A stretch of 51,918 nucleotides of DNA from an uncultured Emergencia sp. (GTDB taxonomy: Bacteria; Bacillota; Clostridia; Peptostreptococcales; Anaerovoracaceae). Positions 24,212-31,914 of this stretch are shown here, piece by piece (the stretch's first letter is position 1; the number at the start of each line of letters is the position of its first letter). The position numbers and the translations under genes are program-made. The notes beneath the pieces were generated by a model. It ran no database searches. It worked only from the letters and a program-made list of their open reading frames with translations, and was not told where the DNA came from. Where the stretch lies: the NCBI GenBank assembly GCA_937997955.1, contig CALLDR010000043.1, positions 1-51,918 of the forward strand, in the 5' to 3' direction.

Positions 24212-24928
24212 CTAGGCCCGGGACAGATATTTCCGCGTATAAGGACAGACAGCAAAGCACTTGCCGCAGAAGTCCAGCCTCTCGCCCGTGTTTTTCTCCA
24301 TAATGTCATACATGGCCGCTTCACATCGGCGGTGATCCACCAGCCGGTCTCTCTCCAGGCCCGGCTCCCACAGGTTCCCCTGAATGGCATGGGCCGGACA
24401 CTTGTCCACACAGAGGTGACAGCCGCCGCAGCGGCTCTGTGCGACAGGCTGATCCGCCGGCAAAGGCGCGTTGGTCACGATGGACCCCAGCCGCACCGCG
24501 CCGCCAAATTCCGGCGTCACGAGGAGGCAGTTCCGTCCGATCCAGCCCAGTCCGGCTTTTGCCGCCACTGTCTTATGGGGCAGCAGTGTGGTATTGTTCT
24601 CGTCAGGCTTTGCATAGTCAAAGTCCTGGGCCACCGCCTCAAAGCCCAGGGATTTCAGGTACGCGGCCCCGGCGTGAGCCGCCTCTACAAGGCGGTCATT
24701 GTACTCTCTGTACACCCGGACATATTCCATATTAGGCGCTTCGATCAGCTCCTTCACCGTAGCGGGAGGAAGGTTCATACAGAAGGCGACGCCTATACGC
24801 ATGGCCGGCCCTTTCGCCGGCGGCAAAGCGGTTTCCGGCACGCCGCTCAGGTCCGCGACACCGCAGCGGGCGGCGCCGCAGTCTTCTAAAATCAGGAATA
24901 GTTCTCGTTTCATCGTCAATGGTTCCAT
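24212..24928 (-). CDS. Epoxyqueuosine reductase-like 4Fe-4S protein
   Basis: A 238-residue protein related to QueG but much shorter than the usual 310-380 residues. The N-terminal half corresponds to the cobalamin-associated region of QueG (KAGLGWIGRNCLLVTPEFG near 127-145). The C-terminal half has two ferredoxin-type clusters, CGGCHLCVDKCP near 172 and CGKCFAVCPYT near 222. True QueG reduces epoxyqueuosine in tRNA; many short relatives in anaerobes are of unknown function. It lies next to a B12-dependent aminomutase locus, so a role in cobalamin reduction is thinkable but unsupported. The start at 24928 has AGGAGG upstream. The 131 bp between it and orr hold a terminator at 25014-25047 and its ribosome site. 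Confidence 0.72.
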   Translation of the reverse strand: MEPLTMKRELFLILEDCGAARCGVADLSGVPETALPPAKGPAMRIGVAFCMNLPPATVKELIEAPNMEYVRVYREYNDRLVEAAHAGAAYLKSLGFEAVAQDFDYAKPDENNTTLLPHKTVAAKAGLGWIGRNCLLVTPEFGGAVRLGSIVTNAPLPADQPVAQSRCGGCHLCVDKCPAHAIQGNLWEPGLERDRLVDHRRCEAAMYDIMEKNTGERLDFCGKCFAVCPYTRKYLSRA

Positions 24929-25013
24929 GATATCCCTCCTAATCTTACCTGTAAAAATTATTTTAAGCATAGCACACTGCGGCAAAAAAATCCAGTGAAT
25001 TTTTGGGTATTTT

Positions 25014-25047
25014 AAAGGCAGGACGCATACGCCGCGCCCTGCCCTTT
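25014..25047 (-). terminator. Terminator after the ornithine racemase gene
   Basis: On the minus strand AAAGG(G)CAGG pairs with CCTGCCTTT around a GC-rich loop, followed by TTTAAAA. It lies 13 bp after the orr stop codon. Confidence 0.65.
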
Positions 25048-25059
25048 GATCGCCGTTAT

Positions 25060-26148
25060 TTATCTGATATAGTCTCTCTCCACGTAAGCGCTGGTAGCGG
25101 CCTTCAGCATACCGCCGTAGCCCAGCTCGAACTCTACGATGTCGCCCACCTTGTACTCTTTGTCGCAGTGGGTCACGTCCAGAATGATGTGGTCGGAGCT
25201 TCCGCCCATGATCTCGATCTGCGGATCGCAAGGGGTCATGCTGCCCAGATCGGCATCCTGCTTGCCGATGCCGATGATGGCTCTCTTCATGATGCCTCTG
25301 TCCTCGTAGTACGGCTTTTCACCGAAAGCGTCCACGCCCACTTCTCCAATCGGCAGGGACGGTTTTTCCTTTAATTCTATGATCTGCGCCTGCAGGATCA
25401 GCGCGTCGCTGACAGTGCCCGGCAGCTTGGTCTCATAAGCGGTATCGTTGCCCAGCAGGAAGGACTCGCCCAGTCGCAGGTTGTTGATGCCCTCAGGCAG
25501 CTCGCCTTTGTCCACCAGATAGATGGAGCTGGAATTTCCTCCGGATACCATCTCCAGCTTGATGCCGAACTTCTCTTCCAGTCTTCTGCCGATGGCGACC
25601 AGCTGAGACAGGTTGTCGTTCTTCGGAATGATAGCGCCGTAGCAGGTCAGGTTGACGCCGATGCCATACAGGTTGATGTTGTCCATCTTCAGGATCTCGG
25701 AAACGGCTTCGTCGATCAGATCTTCGTTCTGGAAGAAGATGCCCTCCCGCAGGTCGCCCAGGTCGATCATCAGCAGGATATCGTGAACTTTTCCGGCTTT
25801 GGCGGCCTCTTCATTGAGCAGTCTGATGGTGGAAAGCTCGGAGTTGAAGGAAAGGTCCACGTACTCGATGACTTCCTTTACCTCGCTGTGCATTGGGATT
25901 CTCAGCAAAGTAGTCTTCTTGCCGTTGGCTCTCACCACGTCGGCAAAGGTCGCGATGTTCTTGACTCTGGAATCAGCGACAAAATCCACATTAGGGTTTT
26001 CCGCTACCATTTTGACCATCTCTTTGTCGGCGCAGAGTCCTTTGGTCACGATCATCAGAGAACACTTGCCGTGATCCTTGGTAATCGCAGCGCAGGCGTT
26101 CAGGTTATCTTCCAGTTTCTTCAGGTTAATGACTAATTTCGGGTACAT
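25060..26148 (-). CDS. orr: Ornithine racemase (alanine racemase fold, PLP)
   Basis: A 362-residue fold-type III PLP enzyme, expected to convert L-ornithine to D-ornithine, the substrate of the aminomutase. MYPKLVINLKKLEDNLNA opens the barrel, and the PLP lysine is in MIVTKGLCAD near 36. LYGIGVNLTCYGA and MVSGGNSSSIYL are phosphate- and cofactor-binding segments, and RLGESFLLGNDTAY near 230 is typical of the Orr/YhfX-like group. The C terminus is a beta domain. It starts 20 bp after the reactivase-like gene, in the same orientation, and is followed by a terminator. Assignment as ornithine racemase rests on family features plus position in the ornithine cluster. Confidence 0.9.
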   Translation of the reverse strand: MYPKLVINLKKLEDNLNACAAITKDHGKCSLMIVTKGLCADKEMVKMVAENPNVDFVADSRVKNIATFADVVRANGKKTTLLRIPMHSEVKEVIEYVDLSFNSELSTIRLLNEEAAKAGKVHDILLMIDLGDLREGIFFQNEDLIDEAVSEILKMDNINLYGIGVNLTCYGAIIPKNDNLSQLVAIGRRLEEKFGIKLEMVSGGNSSSIYLVDKGELPEGINNLRLGESFLLGNDTAYETKLPGTVSDALILQAQIIELKEKPSLPIGEVGVDAFGEKPYYEDRGIMKRAIIGIGKQDADLGSMTPCDPQIEIMGGSSDHIILDVTHCDKEYKVGDIVEFELGYGGMLKAATSAYVERDYIR

Positions 26149-26167
26149 AGTTCCTCTCCTCTTTCCT

Positions 26168-27922
26168 CTATAATGGTTCTACTCTGTTCGGGCAGTTTCT
26201 TCTGCTGCAGTGCTTGCAGTCATGGGTGCAGTCTCCCATATACTGTCCGCCGTTCTCTGTCTGCGCGGCCCATTTGCCCTTCAGACCCTGGCCGCTGCGG
26301 ATGCCGGCTTTCTCCGCGTCCGCGCTGGCGGCTTCGGCAGCCGCTCTCGCCGCTTTGACCTCCTCCTCAGACGCGCCTCCGATGGCTTCCGGGTTCTTGT
26401 ATTCGCTCATATCGTAGCCCATTGCTTCACATTCTTCGATGTGCTTGCGGTACTCTTCTTCCTTCTGCTTCGCGGCTTCGGCTTCACGGTCCGCCTCCGC
26501 CATGGCCTTGCTCAGCACGGTAAACTCGGCCTGATCTTTTTTCTCAGGGAACTTGAAGCCCAGGCTCTTTTCCAGCAGACGGATCGCGCCTTCTCTGTGG
26601 CGCTTTGACAGAACGCCCAGGGACGCCATGATGTAGTCGTTGTCTACCAGGATCTTGGCGTGCTCTGTCGGGAACAGCATCATGCCGCTGTCGTTATGCT
26701 TCGCGATGGACTCCATGATCTCCACCCTGTGCGGCAGCCTGGTCAGCGCGCCGCCGGTTCCTACGATGTATTTTACCGGCGTCAGGTCTTTGCCCTCAGC
26801 TACAGTGCTTCTGCCGGAAGGTCCATAGATGTAGCGGATAATGCCCGCGTGACGTTCTACAGCCTTCAGCACGGCTTCCTTTGTCAGACGCTCTACCAGC
26901 TTAAACTCCGCCTCGGTCTTCGGGATCGCCACATAGGATTCCAGCGTAGCATCCAGATCGATACCCATCTTGTCGCATTCCTTGCGCAGCTTTTCTTCTC
27001 CGATGGACTCGATGACCTTCATCCTGTTGACATAGACGCCCAGGTCGCCTTCTACGGTTCTCTTCGCCTTCGGTTCCGGCGAGATCATGATGCGGGCGAT
27101 CTTGTCGGACTCTGTAGCCACGGAGTGAAGGTCGGTGGTCGCGCCGCCTACGTCCAGGACGATCAGATCTCCCAGACAGTCGTAGAGCAGCTTGGTGCAT
27201 TCCATGACAGCGCCCGGCGTCGGAATGATCGGGCCGTTGACCATGTCGCGAACGTGCTCCATGCCCGGCGCGTTGGTGATGTGATCCTCAAAGGCGTCCT
27301 GGATCACCTTTCTGCAAGGCTCTACGTTCAGGTCGTCGATCTTCGGATATACGTTCTCTACGTTATACAGCTTCTGGCCGCTTTCTTCGTCGAAGATCAG
27401 CTTCATCTCTTCCTGGTTCTCGATGTTTCCGGCATAGATGATCGGCGTCTTCAGGCCCAGAGCCCGAATCTTCTCCGCGTTGTCGAGGGCGGTTTCACGC
27501 TCGCCGTAATCCACGCCGCCGGCGATCAAAATCAAATTCGGATTGATCTCCTTGATCTTGGCCAGGTCGGTCCTTCTCAGCTTACCGGCGGTTACATAGT
27601 GAATGATGCCGCCTGCGCCCAGCGCCGCTTCCTTGGCCGCCTTGGCCGTCATATCGTATACCAGTCCGTGGACGGTCATCTTCAGTCCGCCTGCCGCCGA
27701 AGAGGTGGCCAGCATTTCGTCGTATTCCAGGGAATCGATCTCCATCTTCCGGCAAAGATCGTCGACGGCCCCCTGAAGCCCGATGCGGACGTCTCCGTCC
27801 AGCACAGATGTAGGCGCCTGCCCCTGTGCCCAGAATACCGGATTCTCGGTGTCCAGATCCTTAAACGCGTTGACGACGGTGGTCGTCGAGCCTATTTCAG
27901 CAACTAATACATCTACTTTCAT
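26168..27922 (-). CDS. GlmL/MutL-family reactivase-like protein of the aminomutase, with C-terminal Cys cluster
   Basis: A 584-residue ASKHA-fold ATPase of the GlmL/MutL family, which in glutamate mutase clusters is thought to protect or reactivate the B12 enzyme. The N-terminal phosphate loop VLVAEIGSTTTVVNAF and a second, GDLIVLDVGGATTDLHSVA near 250, are intact, and YIVGTGGALTRLP near 393 is the adenosine-type motif. Beyond about residue 470 comes a charged, Ala/Glu-rich helical stretch and a final cysteine cluster CTHDCKHCSRRNC (C-x3-C-x2-C-x4-C), probably metal binding. The start at 27922 is preferred over a GTG two codons earlier, because GGAGG is correctly spaced. It lies with orr, downstream of oraE but separated from it by an unrelated gene. 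Confidence 0.87.
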   Translation of the reverse strand: MKVDVLVAEIGSTTTVVNAFKDLDTENPVFWAQGQAPTSVLDGDVRIGLQGAVDDLCRKMEIDSLEYDEMLATSSAAGGLKMTVHGLVYDMTAKAAKEAALGAGGIIHYVTAGKLRRTDLAKIKEINPNLILIAGGVDYGERETALDNAEKIRALGLKTPIIYAGNIENQEEMKLIFDEESGQKLYNVENVYPKIDDLNVEPCRKVIQDAFEDHITNAPGMEHVRDMVNGPIIPTPGAVMECTKLLYDCLGDLIVLDVGGATTDLHSVATESDKIARIMISPEPKAKRTVEGDLGVYVNRMKVIESIGEEKLRKECDKMGIDLDATLESYVAIPKTEAEFKLVERLTKEAVLKAVERHAGIIRYIYGPSGRSTVAEGKDLTPVKYIVGTGGALTRLPHRVEIMESIAKHNDSGMMLFPTEHAKILVDNDYIMASLGVLSKRHREGAIRLLEKSLGFKFPEKKDQAEFTVLSKAMAEADREAEAAKQKEEEYRKHIEECEAMGYDMSEYKNPEAIGGASEEEVKAARAAAEAASADAEKAGIRSGQGLKGKWAAQTENGGQYMGDCTHDCKHCSRRNCPNRVEPL

Positions 27923-28038
27923 TCTCACCCTCCTGTCAGTTCTCCACTCAAAATTTCCATTTAAATTATCTACTCTATCTGTTTAAAAGCTTGCAGCTCT
28001 TAGAATGTCCCTCATTTTTCAAAATCATATTCCTCGGG

Positions 28039-28836
28039 TCATATCAATAGTTTATTCCTGATTTCGCTTTCTACTGTAGAAATATCTATCATTCCTTCTT
28101 CATTATCATAGGTAATGATCAAATTTTTCCAAGGCACTATTCCTGCCGACTCATAAAGCTCCAGTTTCCATTTATGACGCTTCATATATTTTACATTTCC
28201 TGTGAGCCCACAATGCTCCCAGATGAATTCTTCCTGCTTGCGTGACAAAACTGTAAAATCGGGAGCCAACTCATATCCATTGATCGCAATCGTCTGTTCA
28301 TACCTGAATGGAATATCATATTCATACAGCTTTTCCGCTATAATCACTTCTGATTTCGAGCGGACTGCCAGCCCTCTGGAAGTCAGATGAATTTTTCTCT
28401 CAGGCATATAGCTGCTTTGTTGATATGGAGCGTTGGACCATTCCAAAGCCTTCGCCTGCTCCAGATCAGTTTGAAAGAAGAAATCTCTCGGCAGATCCCT
28501 GTATTTTTGAGGCATCTGCTGCAATATATTCTCTGGGGTCGTTTCACAAAATGCTGCCAAAGCCTTCTGTATTGCCTCAATATTATTATCTAAAAAGGCT
28601 GCCTCCGTTTCCAAATACTTCTTTCTCGCCAATGCTGCCGCTTTTTTTGGATACTTATTCAAACGGTATCTCCTGCGCTTTCCGCCTTCCCAAGTATCGT
28701 GGTAGTAACAGAAGCCGCCGTTCTCTTTGGTCCGCATCAAGCTTCCCTGTGGACAACTCCGCAGTTCCCGTTTGACAGATTTCTGTTTTTGCTCTAATTC
28801 TGTCAACATTTCTTCCAATTTCACACCAGTAATCAC
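28039..28836 (-). CDS. PD-(D/E)XK nuclease-like protein of unknown function
   Basis: A 265-residue protein. The N-terminal third is basic and charged, with CYYHDTWEGGKRRRYRLNKYPKK near 43-65 resembling a small nucleic-acid-binding region. The C-terminal half carries a plausible PD-(D/E)XK nuclease core: the Glu of RSKSEVIIAEKL near 160, PDFTVLSRKQEEFIWEHCG near 193-211 with Asp and Glu, and a later Lys-rich segment. Its codon use is visibly more AT-rich than the flanking ornithine genes, and it interrupts the gap between oraE and the reactivase gene, so I suspect horizontal acquisition. GTG start with GGGGG upstream. Related genes are common and uncharacterised in Firmicutes. Function unknown. 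Confidence 0.68.
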   Translation of the reverse strand: MITGVKLEEMLTELEQKQKSVKRELRSCPQGSLMRTKENGGFCYYHDTWEGGKRRRYRLNKYPKKAAALARKKYLETEAAFLDNNIEAIQKALAAFCETTPENILQQMPQKYRDLPRDFFFQTDLEQAKALEWSNAPYQQSSYMPERKIHLTSRGLAVRSKSEVIIAEKLYEYDIPFRYEQTIAINGYELAPDFTVLSRKQEEFIWEHCGLTGNVKYMKRHKWKLELYESAGIVPWKNLIITYDNEEGMIDISTVESEIRNKLLI

Positions 28837-28864
28837 TGTTTTTTGCCCCCTTTCCTGACGAGAC

Positions 28865-28958
28865 TGACAAAATTCATACTTTTTGTCAATTCAGTCAGGA
28901 ATTCGGTTTAAAACGCTGACAAAACTGACAAATTCCTTTATTTTTGTCAACTTTGTCA
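28865..28958. repeat. Cluster of six TGACAAA half-sites in both orientations
   Basis: TGACAAAA (28865-28872) faces TTTTGTCA (28881-28888) across 8 bp. Next come TGACAAAA (28917), TGACAAA (28926), TTTTGTCA (28942) and TTTGTCA (28952), giving a 16-bp imperfect stem with a two-base internal mismatch. The cluster lies 30-120 bp upstream of the nuclease-like gene and could be an operator or two successive hairpins. The rest of 28837-29310 holds the terminator at 29114-29138, an IR of GGTATTTT/AAAATACC (29195-29227) and a CACAGCGC/GCGCTGTG hairpin (29270-29293); I see no convincing gene there. Confidence 0.7.
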
Positions 28959-29113
28959 ACGTTTCCACGCAATCTGACTTTCGGAAATAATCCACGATGA
29001 CCACTGCGGGCCGCATCAGGCGAATATATACCAACGACAAAGCTGCTCTTACTGCCATTGTATACGCACCTGACATATTTTTCAACCATTTTTTGTTTTT
29101 TATTCCATATTTT

Positions 29114-29138
29114 AAAAAGGGCGGGCTTTCGCCCGCCC
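29114..29138 (-). terminator. Terminator after oraE
   Basis: GGGCGGGC and GCCCGCCC form an 8-bp GC stem around TTTC, followed on the minus strand by TTTTT. It lies about 175 bp after the oraE stop codon and would separate ord-oraE from the nuclease-like gene and the reactivase-orr pair. Confidence 0.85.
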
Positions 29139-29310
29139 CCAAAATATCCTAATATCCAAATATATGTCTGTTTCTTATCCGAGAAACAAAGCCCGGTATT
29201 TTACTGAATCCTAAAACGCAAAATACCTCACTTCCCCGCGCCTAAAGCTAAAGCGCAGGATTTTTCGTTCACAGCGCTGTCAACCGCGCTGTGGGCGAAA
29301 ACGGCAAGCT

Positions 29311-31527
29311 TTACAGTTCGCCTCTTCTTCTCTTAGCTTCTTCAGCCAGGAAGGTAGCTACGTCGATACCGTGGGAGTCTCTTCCGAATCCAGCGTCGAT
29401 ACCAGTCTTCACAGCGTCGTCAGGAATTACCTGAGTACCGCCTGCTGCGATGATAACCTTGTCTCTGATACCTTTTTCTACAGCCAGATCGTTGATTCTC
29501 TTCATGTTCTTGTAGTGGATGTTATCGTGGGAGATGATGGTGGATGCCAGAATTGCATTGGCGTTCAATTCTACTGCAGCGTCAACCAGCTTCTCTACAG
29601 GTACGGAAGTGCCCAGGTAGTTAACCTTGATACCCCACTTTTCGATACCGCCGTGCTTGATGTTGATGATCTCACGCAGACCTACGGAGTGCTCGTCCTC
29701 ACCAACTGTGCCGCAAACGACTACCATAGGGTGATTCTGGAATTCATCGTACAGGGTAGCGTCGTCCAGGTGATGCGGTTCAGGTGGGATCTCCAGAGTC
29801 GTAGGGTCTACGTCAAAGTCGATCTTGCCCTTCATTTCGATTCTGGTACCTTCAGCTTCCTGCATTACTTCCTTACTGATAACTTCAGGATTCTGCAGGC
29901 CCATCTTCTTACCGATCTCCAGTGCGGTCGCTTCAGCAGTTCTGGTGTTGGCAGGGATCATCATGGTCATCATGATAACGCCGTCGCCGCACCATTCCAT
30001 CTCAGGCTTGATCGCTTCGCCGTCCAGGTACTTCTTAACCTTTTCCAGTCTGCGGTCTACGCAGTCCTCATCGTCCAGCTCGTCGATGAACACGATCTTG
30101 CTTCTGTCTTCAAAAGTACAGCCGCCGATCAGCGCGGACGGATTCTCAGGATCTCCGCCGTACTGCTCTACGTTGTTGTATCCGAAGTGAGCGGTTACAG
30201 GAGCCATGTAGTCGTCTTCTCTCTCGAAGATGTATCCGTAACCTACGCCGCCTTCCGGATTTCTTGCGATACCGTCGCCGTTTCTCTCAGGATATTTCGC
30301 AGAGTCTACGAAGAAACCTTCTTTAACAGCCTGGAAGTAGCCGCCAACTTCGATGATCTCTTCCATGAACAGGCAGGCTCTTTCCTTGATCTCTCTGGCG
30401 TTCTCTCTCAGCGGGCCGTCTTTCTTCAGTTCTACCATTTCCATCAGGCCGTCCATGCCCAGCAGAGCCTGCTTAGCATTGTCGATAGCTTCCATGTTGT
30501 AGATGTGCCATGGAACGTTTCTTCCTTCGTCAGGAGTGATGGTGGACTGGATGTCAGCTCTGGTCAGCTTGGAGATGAACATGTTCAGAACGTGAGTTAC
30601 AGTAGCTTCTCTTACGGAGGAGCAGATGTACTTGGTGTTCTGCTGTGCTCTCATCTTGTATCTGTTGCAGATATCTCTCAATGCTACCGCATACGGCAGG
30701 TCGTAGTACATACAAGGCGCCGGTGTAGCAGTTGGAGGTACTGTGGACAGTGCGATGTTCTCAGGCTTGATGCCAACCTTTTCAGAGAACAGGGAGTTGA
30801 TAGCGTGCTGAACGATCAGTTCAGGCATAACCTTCCATGCTTCTCTTGCAGTCGCGTTCGCGTTGTGAGCTCCGTCGATCTGCAGAATGTCAGCCCAAGC
30901 TAAGATCTTCTTGGATTCGCAGGCGTCTACGAAGGAACGTACGCAGTTGATATCTCTGTACAGTACGTTGTACTGAGGGTCCTGGTGCGCGCCAGCGATG
31001 CCTTCTTCCGCGAACATTACAGCTACGTCAGGTCCAGCTACGCCGGATACGTAGGAGTGATAGTTGATCGGACGGCCAACTTCATCTTCGATGATATCCA
31101 GAGCTTTTCTCTGCGCTCTTACCTGCTTACGAGTTACAGGAATACCGCCGATACCCTGCGGAGTACCTTCCATCAGGCCGTCGATGTGGGACTGACCCAT
31201 GTGTCTGATAACCATGATATGGTCAGCGCCATGCCATGCAGCCATTCTCATTCTGCGGATATCGTCTTCAAAACGACCGGAAGCGATCTCGGTAGTGATA
31301 ACCGGCATCGGCTGCGGGTCGATGTTCTCAAAGTACTTCGCAGGCGGAAGGCCTACGCCGTTCTTCATCGGCTCGGAACAATCATGATAGGTAAAAGGTC
31401 CCATCTGAAGGTTTGGAGCAGGTTTTCTCCAGGTCCAGCCTCTTCTTCTCGGTTCATACTTGTCGAGGTCTTTCAAGATTTCTCTAACATCTAATTTTTC
31501 ATTTGGTTTCAAAATCATGTCTGCCAT
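29311..31527 (-). CDS. oraE: D-ornithine 4,5-aminomutase, large subunit (PLP and B12)
   Basis: A 738-residue enzyme subunit that, with OraS, moves the terminal amino group of D-ornithine to give 2,4-diaminopentanoate by adenosylcobalamin radical chemistry with PLP. The N-terminal part is the TIM-barrel PLP domain (RRGWTWRKPAPNLQ and YSHSYVSG-like segments). The C-terminal part is the B12 domain with the signature D-x-H-x-x-G in VGEDEHSVGLREI near 613, where His is the cobalt ligand, followed by VNYLGTSVPVEKLVDAA and the late GGTQVIPDDAVKTGIDAGFG. Length matches characterised OraE. It begins two bases after the oraS stop. Confidence 0.96.
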   Translation of the reverse strand: MADMILKPNEKLDVREILKDLDKYEPRRRGWTWRKPAPNLQMGPFTYHDCSEPMKNGVGLPPAKYFENIDPQPMPVITTEIASGRFEDDIRRMRMAAWHGADHIMVIRHMGQSHIDGLMEGTPQGIGGIPVTRKQVRAQRKALDIIEDEVGRPINYHSYVSGVAGPDVAVMFAEEGIAGAHQDPQYNVLYRDINCVRSFVDACESKKILAWADILQIDGAHNANATAREAWKVMPELIVQHAINSLFSEKVGIKPENIALSTVPPTATPAPCMYYDLPYAVALRDICNRYKMRAQQNTKYICSSVREATVTHVLNMFISKLTRADIQSTITPDEGRNVPWHIYNMEAIDNAKQALLGMDGLMEMVELKKDGPLRENAREIKERACLFMEEIIEVGGYFQAVKEGFFVDSAKYPERNGDGIARNPEGGVGYGYIFEREDDYMAPVTAHFGYNNVEQYGGDPENPSALIGGCTFEDRSKIVFIDELDDEDCVDRRLEKVKKYLDGEAIKPEMEWCGDGVIMMTMMIPANTRTAEATALEIGKKMGLQNPEVISKEVMQEAEGTRIEMKGKIDFDVDPTTLEIPPEPHHLDDATLYDEFQNHPMVVVCGTVGEDEHSVGLREIINIKHGGIEKWGIKVNYLGTSVPVEKLVDAAVELNANAILASTIISHDNIHYKNMKRINDLAVEKGIRDKVIIAAGGTQVIPDDAVKTGIDAGFGRDSHGIDVATFLAEEAKRRRGEL

Positions 31528-31529
31528 CT

Positions 31530-31892
31530 TTATTTACCTCCCTTGAATAATGCTACTGCATCGTCCCAGTATTCGCCTTCAGCCAGTTTAATGCTGGCTT
31601 CTCTGATGGTGATGCCTTTTTCTTTAGAAATTTTGTACACAACATGACCAGCTCCGTGTCCCATGAGACCTCTGTCCATGCAGCCTTCTACGATCTTCTG
31701 AGTGTCCAGGGAGGAAACACCCATTCTCAGTAAAACGGCTCTTTCAACAGAAGGTGTCGTGTTCTTTCTTCCCAGCTCGAGAAGAGGATCAACGACCTGA
31801 GCGGTCAATTCCCAGAATCTGTTGTAAAGTTCTTCGTCAGTAAGATTAGCAATATGCTGTCTTCTCTGTTCGAAATCGTCTGCTCTTTTCAT
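31530..31892 (-). CDS. oraS: D-ornithine 4,5-aminomutase, small subunit
   Basis: A 120-residue subunit that is required with OraE for aminomutase activity. MKRADDFEQRRQHIANLTDEEL at the start and MGHGAGHVVYKISKEKG near 77 are characteristic of OraS. Position is the classical one, between ortB (23 bp upstream) and oraE (2 bp downstream). The two are almost certainly translationally coupled. Confidence 0.95.
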   Translation of the reverse strand: MKRADDFEQRRQHIANLTDEELYNRFWELTAQVVDPLLELGRKNTTPSVERAVLLRMGVSSLDTQKIVEGCMDRGLMGHGAGHVVYKISKEKGITIREASIKLAEGEYWDDAVALFKGGK

Positions 31893-31914
31893 TCTTTTAT
31901 CTCCTTAATATATT

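Noticed and set aside
24930..25059. B12 riboswitch near the B12-dependent genes
   Set aside because: No B12-box-like GCCACTG or associated structure was recognised here or before ord.
28891..29142. 83-codon minus-strand frame between oraE and the nuclease-like gene
   Set aside because: Its C-terminal part is simply the translation of the TGACAAA repeat cluster, its start overlaps the terminator at 29114-29138, and it resembles no family I know.
29270..29293. CACAGCGC/GCGCTGTG hairpin as the oraE terminator
   Set aside because: It is not followed by a T run on the minus strand; the hairpin at 29114-29138 is.
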